A DNA stretch of 64,000 bases from JTS-AC122 sp050246015 (GTDB lineage Bacteria > Planctomycetota > Phycisphaerae > Phycisphaerales > UBA1924). The position numbers and the translations under genes were made by a program. Of this stretch, positions 43,652 through 50,996 are shown one piece after another. A model generated the notes under the pieces. That model had not been told where the DNA came from and made no database searches. It worked only from the letters and a program-made list of their open reading frames with translations. Numbering within the stretch: position 1 is the first letter of the stretch; each line of letters opens with the position of its first letter. The stretch is from positions 1 through 64,000 of the forward strand of contig JBFWWU010000002.1 in the NCBI GenBank assembly GCA_050246015.1. Reading direction: 5' to 3'.

Positions 43652-44272
43652 ATGACGAATCGACGCTCGCCACGCCGGCCTCGACTCGCGGTGTTTCTCT
43701 CGGGCTCCGGGCGGACGCTGGTGAACCTGCACGAGCACGTGTCGCGCGGGACGCTGGAGGCGGAACTGGCGGTGGTGGTGGCGTCGAAGGAGTGCGTGGG
43801 GGCGGAGCGGGCCCGAGGGCTGGGGCTGGGCGTGGTGGTGCACAGCGGGGTGCTCGACGAGGGGCGGCTGCTGTCGCTGCTGGACGAGCATTCGATCGAC
43901 TGGGTGGTGCTGGCGGGGTACCTGAAACTGCTGCCGATCCCGGCGAGGGTGGCGAACCGGGTGGTGAACATTCATCCGGCGCTGCTGCCGGCGTTCGGGG
44001 GAGCGGGCATGTTCGGGCACCATGTGCACGAGGCGGTGCTCGCGGCGGGGTGCAAGGTGTCCGGGTGCACGGTGCACCTGTGCGATGCGCGGTATGACCG
44101 CGGGCCGATCGTGCTGCAGCGGACGTGCGAGGTGCGGGACGACGACACGGCGGACACGCTGGCGGCGCGGGTGTTTGAACAGGAGTGCATCGCGTATCCG
44201 GACGCGCTGCGGCTGCTGCTGGCGGGGCGCATCGCGGTCGAGGGATTGCGGACGCGCGTGCGCCCGGGGTGA
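43652..44272 (+). CDS. purN: Phosphoribosylglycinamide formyltransferase
   Basis: 206 residues. It transfers the formyl group from 10-formyl-THF to GAR in purine synthesis. Family motifs: LAVFLSGSGRTLVNL (phosphate loop), VVLAGYLKLLPIPA, the catalytic NIHPALLPAFGGAGMFG with Asn and His, and SGCTVHLCDARYDRGPIV with the second His and Asp. Co-transcribed with the STAS gene. Its stop lies 1 bp from the convergent stop of the beta-helix gene. Confidence 0.96.
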   Translation: MTNRRSPRRPRLAVFLSGSGRTLVNLHEHVSRGTLEAELAVVVASKECVGAERARGLGLGVVVHSGVLDEGRLLSLLDEHSIDWVVLAGYLKLLPIPARVANRVVNIHPALLPAFGGAGMFGHHVHEAVLAAGCKVSGCTVHLCDARYDRGPIVLQRTCEVRDDDTADTLAARVFEQECIAYPDALRLLLAGRIAVEGLRTRVRPG

Positions 44273-44273
44273 G

Positions 44274-46484
44274 TCAGCAGTTTGCGAAGAAGGCGGCGAG
44301 GAAGTCGAAGAAATCCTGCGAGTTCACGAACCGGTCGAAGTTGACGTCGGCGGCGGGGTCGGCGGCGAAGAGCGCGGCGAGGAAGTCGAAGAAATCCTGG
44401 GAGTTGATGCTGCCGGAGGCGTTGAAATCGCCGCGGCAGGAGGCGCCCTGGAACTCGTAGGCGCCGATATCGACCAAAGGCGCGGCGCCGTCGCCGCGAT
44501 CGGGCATGCCGGGATCGTCGTGGCGGCGCGGGGCGCCGGCGGCGTCGGCGGTACCGATGAGGGGGGCGGCGTTGTCGGCGGCGTCGATGCAGACGGAGTT
44601 AGGGGAGGGCGTGAGGTCGCCGGGGTCATCGTCGGGGGTATTCCAGACGCCGTCCACGCCGGGGCTGGGGAGTCGCAGGAGCGAGGGGGGGACGGGCGTA
44701 TTGCCGACGCCTGGGTGGTCGCCTTGGATGCAGGAGTAGGCGACGTCGGGGACGCCGGGGCCGGCGATGGAGTCGGGGGCGTTGGAGAAGATGATGCAGT
44801 TTCGGAGGAGGGGGTCGGAGCCGAAGTAGGTGTAGACGCCCCCGCCGGCGAAGTCGGCGAACTGGCCGGTGGCGGTATTCTGGAGGATGGTGCAGTTGGA
44901 GAAGGCGGGGGCGCTGAAGATGAGGTTGAAGACGGCGCCGCCGACGAGAGCGGAGTTGTGGAAGATGTCGCAGTTGGCGATGGTGGCGAGGGTGCTGTAC
45001 CCGTTGAAGATGGCACCGCCCCAGCCGTAGGCGCCCTCCTGCCCGATGGCGGCGTTGAAGCGGATGACGCAGCGCTGGATGACTGGTGCGGCGCCCTCGT
45101 TGTAGATGGCGCCGCCGCCGAGGGTGGCGGTATTTCCGGTGAAGACGCAGTCGGAGATGGAGTCGTCGGAGAAGTAGTTGCTAACGGCACCGCCGACGGC
45201 GAAGACACCGGACTCGGCGCGGTTTCCGACGAAGGTGCATCGGCGGATGGCGATGGGGGAACTGAGGGCGTAGACGCCGCCGGCCTCGCGGGCGAAGTTG
45301 TGGGTGAAGAAGCAGTCCTCGATGGAGGCCTGGGAGAGGTCGATGTTGTAGACCCCGCCGCCGAAGGACGCGGCGTTGCCGCTGAAGATGCAGTTGCGGA
45401 TGAGCGGGGCGCCGCCGGTGTTCCAGATGCCCCCGCCGCCGCTGCCCCCGCTGCCGGCGCCGCCGCCGGCGTCGTCGATGCCGGCGGTGTTCTCGGCGAA
45501 GATGCAGTTGGAGATGACGACGGCGGTGCGGTCGGTGTAGATGCCGGCGCCGCCGATGCTGGCGAAGTTACCGAAGAAGGTGCTGTCGTGGATATGAGCG
45601 GAACTGCCCTCGGCGTTGTAGAAGCCCGCGCCGAGGACGGCGAGGTTCTCGGAGAAGAGGCAGTTCTGGATGAACGCGCCGGCCATGCTGCGGGAATACA
45701 TGCCGCCGCCTTCGGCGGAGGCGACGTTTCGGAGGAACATGCAGTCGGAGACGAAGGTCTGGGAGTGGTTGTGGATGTAGAGGCCGGCGCCGAAGCCGAC
45801 GGAGAAGTTGTCGCGGAAGACGCAGTTTTCGACGCGGGTGGTGTCGCCGTGGTCGTTGAGCGACCCGTGGTTTCCGCACCAGTTGAACTCGAAGACGCAG
45901 TTTCTGACGACGGGCCCGCCGTAGTAGATGTTGAGGCCCGCGCCCTGCTCCTTGCTTTCGGGGACGGCGCCCATGCCCGCGCCGTCGGCGTGCCCGGAGC
46001 GCACGGTGAACCCGTCGAGGATTCCGGTGGAGTCGACGCTGATGGCGACGACGACATGGAAGGAGTTGTCGGCGGAGTTGGCGAAATCGTCGCCGTCGTC
46101 CTGCATGAGGTCGCCGCTGAGGATGGTGGTGTTGGCCTCGGGGTCGCGCTGATCGCGGGCGGACTCGTCACCGGCGAACCCGCCGAAGAGCGCGACGCCG
46201 CTGCGCATGAGGAAGGAGGCGTCGCGGTTGGCCTGGTCGGGCGCCGGGGGTTGTGGGGCGGGGGAGTAGGTGCCTGCGGCGACCCAGATTTCATCGCCGA
46301 TGCGTGCGGCGAGCAGAGCGTCCTGCAGGTCGGTGTAGGCGTCGGTCCAGGAGGCGCCGGTGTTGGCGCCGGTCGCGGAGCGTCGAACGAAGATGACATC
46401 GGCGGCGGAGACCGCCGGCAATGCCAGGGCGGCAAACAGCGCGATCGCGCGGAGCAACAGGCCCGCTGGCTGCAAGTGACGCAT
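44274..46484 (-). CDS. Secreted right-handed beta-helix protein with dockerin-like tail
   Basis: 736 residues from ATG 46484, chosen because TGGAG lies 6 nt upstream and the signal peptide (AIALFAALALPAVSA) then begins cleanly; the frame extends to 46544. The body is a long parallel beta-helix of the polymorphic-membrane-protein/pectate-lyase type, with a repeated turn of roughly 22-25 residues such as NCIFxxNxAxxGGGxYN (for example VRNCVFEFNWCGNHG, IQNCLFSENLAVLGAGFYN). The first part carries a GDEIWVAAGTYSP and GGFAGDE motif typical of such proteins. The end has two dockerin-like units (DFNASGSINSQDFFDF, DVNFDRFVNSQDFFDF), as in the gene at 1623. Likely extracellular; ligand unknown. Confidence 0.9.
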   Translation of the reverse strand: MRHLQPAGLLLRAIALFAALALPAVSAADVIFVRRSATGANTGASWTDAYTDLQDALLAARIGDEIWVAAGTYSPAPQPPAPDQANRDASFLMRSGVALFGGFAGDESARDQRDPEANTTILSGDLMQDDGDDFANSADNSFHVVVAISVDSTGILDGFTVRSGHADGAGMGAVPESKEQGAGLNIYYGGPVVRNCVFEFNWCGNHGSLNDHGDTTRVENCVFRDNFSVGFGAGLYIHNHSQTFVSDCMFLRNVASAEGGGMYSRSMAGAFIQNCLFSENLAVLGAGFYNAEGSSAHIHDSTFFGNFASIGGAGIYTDRTAVVISNCIFAENTAGIDDAGGGAGSGGSGGGGIWNTGGAPLIRNCIFSGNAASFGGGVYNIDLSQASIEDCFFTHNFAREAGGVYALSSPIAIRRCTFVGNRAESGVFAVGGAVSNYFSDDSISDCVFTGNTATLGGGAIYNEGAAPVIQRCVIRFNAAIGQEGAYGWGGAIFNGYSTLATIANCDIFHNSALVGGAVFNLIFSAPAFSNCTILQNTATGQFADFAGGGVYTYFGSDPLLRNCIIFSNAPDSIAGPGVPDVAYSCIQGDHPGVGNTPVPPSLLRLPSPGVDGVWNTPDDDPGDLTPSPNSVCIDAADNAAPLIGTADAAGAPRRHDDPGMPDRGDGAAPLVDIGAYEFQGASCRGDFNASGSINSQDFFDFLAALFAADPAADVNFDRFVNSQDFFDFLAAFFANC

Positions 46485-46615
46485 CAGGAACTCCATCAAG
46501 GTCCGAGAATCGTCTCGGGCAGGCTGCACGAAGACCCGCACCAAGCGGTGATATCGACGGTTAAGCGTACCTCCGCGCGGCGGGGCCGCAAGTCTTTGGT
46601 CCGTGCGAGTTTGGC

Positions 46616-47125
46616 CTAGGGCGTCTGCTGGAGTCGGCGGAGGAACTGCTCCTTTGAAGCCCGGGTGGGCAGGAGCGCTACGAGCAGGACGGCGACGACG
46701 GCCGGCGCCGCGAGGGCGAGCCAGTGCCCTTCGAGCAAGAAGATCACGATGCCGAAGAGTCCGACGCCTTCCACCAAGGCGGCGCGCAGGACGGTCTGGG
46801 TCATCATGGCTCGCATGACGAAGTCGTCTCGGTCGGCGTCGGAATCCGAGCGTCGCCAGGTCAAGGCGTGCTGCCTGGCCTGAAGAGCCGGCAGCAGGAA
46901 GTACAGCGGCAGCGTCAGGAGACTCATGGCGCCCAGGGCGAGCAACAGGACGCTGCTCGCGGGGGGACTGGGCGTCGCGGACGGAGCAGGAGGGGCGGCG
47001 GGCGGCGGCGAACCGGCGCGCAGATACAGGGTGACAACCGCGAACATCAGCATCCCGCCGATCAGAGCGAGCACAAACACACGGATGACATTCATCGTCG
47101 GCGCGGCGGGTGGTCGCGTCTGCAT
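46616..47125 (-). CDS. Hypothetical membrane protein
   Basis: 169 residues from ATG 47125 (MQTRPPAAPTMNVIRV); a frame extension to 47227 is not protein-like. Four membrane segments: VFVLALIGGMLMFAVVTLYL, LLLALGAMSLLTLPLYFLLP, AALVEGVGLFGIVIFLLEG, and ALAAPAVVAVLLVALLP. A polar segment with DSDADRDDFVMRAMM lies between. No known family; the small size and helix spacing suggest a simple integral membrane protein. Confidence 0.75.
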   Translation of the reverse strand: MQTRPPAAPTMNVIRVFVLALIGGMLMFAVVTLYLRAGSPPPAAPPAPSATPSPPASSVLLLALGAMSLLTLPLYFLLPALQARQHALTWRRSDSDADRDDFVMRAMMTQTVLRAALVEGVGLFGIVIFLLEGHWLALAAPAVVAVLLVALLPTRASKEQFLRRLQQTP

Positions 47126-47223
47126 GTTCAGATTCCCTGCGGTTGCGTGCCGCTCACGAGGCGGCAGGGGTCGGCGGTCATGGGGCGTGAATCGGTCGGC
47201 TCCGGTCACGCGCGAGGGGGCCG

Positions 47224-47715
47224 TCACTTTTCAGGCGGGTGCAGGTAGCCCATGTGGAGTTCGGCGTGGCGGAGGTTCATCTTGATCCAGTCGTCATGGG
47301 GGAGCGGGCCGAAGATGGGATTGGGGACGGTAGGCGCGGTGCTCATGAGGCGTTCCCAGGCTCGGCGCAAGCGATCGAGCGCCGCATCGGTCGGCATGGG
47401 CTCGACGCCGAGGGTGCCATCGTTGAACCCGGGGATCCTCACGCCTCGCGGCATCGGGCCCCGGACAAACTTGCCCTTCATGAACTTCAGGATGAACTTC
47501 AACGGAGCCGGGGGCTGGACGTTCGGCGGGTAGCCGTCGAGGGCGAACTCGATCCAGGTCGCGAGGTGGCCGAAGACCTGTCCGGCGGTCCAGTTGCCGG
47601 ATCGGCGGAGGGCGCCGGCGTGATCCGCGGCGGCGATGCGCTGGGCCTCGCGGATCACGTCGGACCCGGTGCCGAAGCGGAGCACGCGGAAATCGGTTTT
47701 CTTCGTGTTGATCAT
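47224..47715 (-). CDS. DUF1569 (DinB-like) family protein
   Basis: 163 residues from ATG 47715 (MINTKKTDFRVLRFG), with AGGGG 5-6 nt upstream. A four-helix bundle of the DinB/DUF1569 type: NWTAGQVFGHLATWIEFALD with its His, PLKFILKFMKGKFVRG, and the C-terminal HDDWIKMNLRHAELHMGYL with two His that, with the first, form the metal site of DinB-like proteins. Possible small-molecule thiol-dependent enzyme. Substrate not known. Confidence 0.88.
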   Translation of the reverse strand: MINTKKTDFRVLRFGTGSDVIREAQRIAAADHAGALRRSGNWTAGQVFGHLATWIEFALDGYPPNVQPPAPLKFILKFMKGKFVRGPMPRGVRIPGFNDGTLGVEPMPTDAALDRLRRAWERLMSTAPTVPNPIFGPLPHDDWIKMNLRHAELHMGYLHPPEK

Positions 47716-47781
47716 GTGGCCCCTTTTCGGCCTGCCCGCGGGGACGGCGGAAAAAGACGGGCGCCGCACGGGGACGGTATG

Positions 47782-48618
47782 TCACTCGATGGATCGCCCG
47801 CCGTCGATGCGGAGGACCTGGCCGGTCATGTACCGGGCATGGAGCGCGAGCCAGCGGACGGCTTCGGCGGCGTCGTCGGGCGTGCCCGCGCGGGCGAGCG
47901 GGACGCGCGCGAGGTAGGCGGCCCGCACCGCCGGGTCGGATTCCTCATGCCCGTGCTGATCGGGCCAGGCGACGACACCCGGCGCCACGGCGTTCACGCG
48001 CACGCGGGGAGCGAGTTCCTTGGCGAGCGAGCGGACCATCTCGTGCAGCGCGGCCTTGGACATCGCGTACGCGCTGTAGTTCGAGCGGGGGAGGCCCATG
48101 GCGTGGATGTCGAGCATCGCGACGATCGCGCCGCCGCCTGGAAGGGATGATCGAGCAAGAGCGGGGGCGAGGTGCTTGGAAAGCATCAACGGGGCGAGTG
48201 CGTTGACGTGGAAGTGTCGAAGGGCGTCGGCGGCGGAGAGCGAAGCGAGGGGAGTGGGCCCGTAGATCGAGGCGTTGTGGACCAGGACATCGATGCCGGT
48301 GGAGCGGTCGGCGAGCAGGCGGCCCGCTGATTCAACGCGCGCCGGGTCGGAGAGATCAAGTTCGATGAGTTCGACGCAGGGGTCGGGTGGAGCGGCGGCC
48401 GGGGGCGCGGCGGTTGGAGCGGCCGAGGCGGCGCGGAGGACGGCCTGGCGCGCCTCGCGAGCGGCCGCGAGGCTGGAGCGGTAGGTGATGATCAGGTCGC
48501 ATCCGGCGCGGGCCAGGGCGGCGGCGATGGCCAGGCCGACGCGCCTGGTCGCGCCGGTGACGAGGGCGACGGGCCGGGCGGGTCGAGCGGGCGGGTTGGG
48601 GTGCGGCGTGGAGTTCAT
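47782..48618 (-). CDS. Short-chain dehydrogenase/reductase, pteridine-reductase-like
   Basis: 278 residues. Rossmann NAD(P)-binding motif is TGATRRVGLAIA: an Arg-containing version of TGxxxGIG, which is typical of FolM/PTR1 pteridine reductases. The catalytic YxxxK is SNYSAYAMSKAALHEM; NAG-type loop is VLVHNASIYG. The C-terminus has VAPGVVAWPDQHG and GQVLRIDGGRSIE. It may reduce dihydropterins or dihydrofolate. It follows the small membrane protein gene with a 9-bp gap, same strand. Confidence 0.9.
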   Translation of the reverse strand: MNSTPHPNPPARPARPVALVTGATRRVGLAIAAALARAGCDLIITYRSSLAAAREARQAVLRAASAAPTAAPPAAAPPDPCVELIELDLSDPARVESAGRLLADRSTGIDVLVHNASIYGPTPLASLSAADALRHFHVNALAPLMLSKHLAPALARSSLPGGGAIVAMLDIHAMGLPRSNYSAYAMSKAALHEMVRSLAKELAPRVRVNAVAPGVVAWPDQHGHEESDPAVRAAYLARVPLARAGTPDDAAEAVRWLALHARYMTGQVLRIDGGRSIE

Positions 48619-48627
48619 GTCGGGCGT

Positions 48628-49029
48628 CTAGTTGCCGCTGGGGTCGTGCTTGCCGTGCCCGTTGGGCGGCGGGGAGTCGGGGGGCCAGATGTCCTCGGGG
48701 CCGAGTTCGCGCGGATCGAAGTCAACGGTGTCGGAAGTTTCCTCGTGGACGCGCTGGGGGTCCATGCGGCGGGCGGACTCGGCCCAGGCATCCACGTGCG
48801 AGGCCGGCGACGGGCGAGCGCGTTCACGAGTGCGCAGAGTCGCACGCGCGACGCGGTGATGATGCCGGCGCAGGAGCACGAGCGCGACGAAGAGGATCGC
48901 GAACCCAAGCGCCAGCGAGAGGAGCACGATGAGCGAAAGCCTGGCGACGGCGACGTGGGGCTGCGGCGCGGTCCGCGGGGGCGTTCCCTGAACGGCAACG
49001 TGCGTGGATGAACCCGGCGAGTCCGGCAT
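48628..49029 (-). CDS. Hypothetical small membrane protein
   Basis: 133 residues from ATG 49029 (MPDSPGSSTHVAVQ). One strong membrane helix (LSLIVLLSLALGFAILFVAL) near residue 30, then basic and acidic polar sequence with DPRELGPEDIWPPD at the end. The longer frame to 49302 is not protein-like. Unknown function. It is divergent from exbB, with about 97 bp between starts. Confidence 0.7.
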   Translation of the reverse strand: MPDSPGSSTHVAVQGTPPRTAPQPHVAVARLSLIVLLSLALGFAILFVALVLLRRHHHRVARATLRTRERARPSPASHVDAWAESARRMDPQRVHEETSDTVDFDPRELGPEDIWPPDSPPPNGHGKHDPSGN

Positions 49030-49126
49030 GGCACGGACTATATGACGACCGGCGCGCGGCAAGGCCGACGGATGGAGGCGGAACGGGCGGTGAGCGCGTG
49101 AATCACGCCGCCCGCTACGATCGGGC

Positions 49127-49897
49127 ATGATGAGACCGAATCGACGGGATCGGGCGCGGCGGCGAACCGGATGGGTTGCCGCGGCGTGTCTGAGCATCTG
49201 GGTCGCGGGGGCGGCGCGGGCGGCGTCGGGGTCGGGCACGGCGACGCCGAAACTCGACGCCGGGGTCGTTGAGTTGTTCCTGAAGTCGGTCGATCTGTTC
49301 ACGGTGCTGCTGGTGCTTGGATCGATCGTGTCGGTCGCGGTGATGATCCAGTGCGTGTGGGAAGTTCGTTCGGCGCGGGTGTTGCCGGGGGCGTCGGTCG
49401 AGACGATCTCGAGGCTCGCGAAAGTAGGCCGGTGGACGGAACTGCTTCACTTTGTGACCAGCGACGACGATTCGTTCCTGGCGCGGGTGGTGCGTGCGGC
49501 GATGCGCGCACCGGGAGAGGACCGGACGGCGATGCGGGATGCGGCGGAACTGGCGGCGTCAGAAGAGTGCGGGCGATGGTTCCGCAAGATCGAGCCGCTG
49601 AACATCGTCGGGAATCTTGGCCCGCTGCTTGGGCTGGCGGGGACGGTTTGGGGGATGATCATTGCGTTCACGTCGCTGGGCGAAGGGGGTGGGCAGGCGA
49701 ACCCCGGCGAACTGGCGCTGGGGATTTCCAAGGCGCTGTTCCACACGCTGCTGGGGCTGATGCTGGCGGTGCCGTCGCTGCTGGTGTTCGGGGTGTACCG
49801 GAACAAGGTGGACAAGCACTGCACGCGAGCGATGGTGCTGGCGGGGGAGATCGTGGAAGCGATCCCGACGGCGCGGAGCGCCAGAGGGGTGGAGTGA
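49127..49897 (+). CDS. ExbB/TolQ/MotA-family proton-channel protein
   Basis: 256 residues with an apparent cleavable signal or first helix (WVAAACLSIWVAGAARA), then three membrane helices. The family helix pair is visible: LFTVLLVLGSIVSVAVMIQC, and NIVGNLGPLLGLAGTVWGMI with the conserved GTVWGMI Thr, followed by LALGISKALFHTLLGLMLAVPSLLVFG. It energises outer-membrane or envelope processes with proton flux. Two ExbD-like genes follow immediately. No TonB or TolA gene is next to it. Confidence 0.92.
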   Translation: MMRPNRRDRARRRTGWVAAACLSIWVAGAARAASGSGTATPKLDAGVVELFLKSVDLFTVLLVLGSIVSVAVMIQCVWEVRSARVLPGASVETISRLAKVGRWTELLHFVTSDDDSFLARVVRAAMRAPGEDRTAMRDAAELAASEECGRWFRKIEPLNIVGNLGPLLGLAGTVWGMIIAFTSLGEGGGQANPGELALGISKALFHTLLGLMLAVPSLLVFGVYRNKVDKHCTRAMVLAGEIVEAIPTARSARGVE

Positions 49898-49945
49898 ACA
49901 TGTCGATGCGGGCCCGGGGGGAGCGCTGATCCGACGAGGCGGCAC

Positions 49946-50419
49946 ATGCGAAGACGACGCACCACACGCGCGCACCCGTTCGGGGAGATCAACGTCACGC
50001 CGCTGATCGACGTGGTGATGTGCCTGATCATTTTCTACCTGATGGTGGGGAAGTTGGCGACGGACCGGAAGACGCCGGTGACGCTGCCGGCGAGTTCGAT
50101 CGGGACGGATGCGGAGCGAGCGATGCTGATCGTGAACGTGGCGCGCGGGGAGGGGGCGGCGGGGGCAGGCGGCTGGCCGACGGAGGGGGGCGTGGGGGCG
50201 CAGGTGGTGGTGGAGGGGACGCCGATCACGTCGGAGGACGCGCTGCGGGCGCTCGTCCGAGAGCGGCTGAATGTGGATCCGTCGCTGGCGGTGCAGATCC
50301 GGGCGGAGCAGGACTTTCCGTTCGGGGTGGTGGCGCCCGTGATGCGGGCGTGCACACGGGGAGGAGCGACGACGGTGAGGCTGGCGGCGAGGCGCGACGG
50401 AACGGGGGAGGGGCGATGA
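49946..50419 (+). CDS. ExbD/TolR-family protein, copy 1
   Basis: 157 residues. A cytoplasmic basic head leads to one membrane helix (NVTPLIDVVMCLIIFYLMVG) with the protonatable Asp (PLIDVVM) required for function. A periplasmic domain follows (ALRALVRERLNVDPSLAVQI, MRACTRGGATTVRLAAR). It pairs with ExbB upstream (48 bp). The next ExbD starts at the overlapping ATGA. Confidence 0.92.
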   Translation: MRRRRTTRAHPFGEINVTPLIDVVMCLIIFYLMVGKLATDRKTPVTLPASSIGTDAERAMLIVNVARGEGAAGAGGWPTEGGVGAQVVVEGTPITSEDALRALVRERLNVDPSLAVQIRAEQDFPFGVVAPVMRACTRGGATTVRLAARRDGTGEGR

Positions 50420-50901
50420 CGGCATCGCGCAGGGGCATGATCGGCGGGCTGCGGCGGCGCGGGGCGCTGCAGGTGTGGGAGGACCGGTTCGGTCCGAACA
50501 TGACGCCGATGGTGGACATCGTGCTGGTGATCCTGATTTTTTTCATGGCGGGGACGACGTTCATCAGCCGCGAGTGGTTTCTGCGGAGCGAAACGCTGAT
50601 GCAAAGCGCGACCCAGAAGCCGCGGGATCCGATGGACCTGCCGCCGGTGTGGCTGACGGTGCGGCTGTACGGCGAGGCGGGCGGGGGCACGACGTTCTCG
50701 GGGATCGGGGTCGAGCCGGGTGTGCGTCGTCCGCTGGCGGAGTTTTCCGGGGCGATCGCGGAGTTTTCGAAGGGCACGGACACGAAGAAGATCGTGGTGG
50801 TGCTGGCGCCGGAGCGGGAGGTGGCGTACCGCGACGTGGTGGCGGCGCACGAGGCGTGCGCGGCGAGCGGGATTGACCGGGTGGGGGTGACGCCGCCGTG
50901 A
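50416..50901 (+). CDS. ExbD/TolR-family protein, copy 2
   Basis: 161 residues, starting in an ATGA overlap with the first ExbD, so translation is coupled. One membrane helix (NMTPMVDIVLVILIFFMAG) with the same Asp, then a periplasmic domain distinct from copy 1. Two different ExbD proteins with one ExbB suggest a heteromeric channel. The target receptor is unknown. Confidence 0.92.
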   Translation: MTASRRGMIGGLRRRGALQVWEDRFGPNMTPMVDIVLVILIFFMAGTTFISREWFLRSETLMQSATQKPRDPMDLPPVWLTVRLYGEAGGGTTFSGIGVEPGVRRPLAEFSGAIAEFSKGTDTKKIVVVLAPEREVAYRDVVAAHEACAASGIDRVGVTPP

Positions 50902-50996
50902 GGCGGATGGGTGCGCCGAGCGTCTATCATGCTTTGCCGACGGCGGACCGGGCAGGCGGGGAACATCCGCGACGGCGCCACTCAAGCGGAGTCGTG

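Noticed and set aside
44022..46619. 865-residue plus-strand frame across purN and the beta-helix gene
   Set aside because: Gly/Ala/Asp low-complexity antisense shadow of a beta-helix gene.
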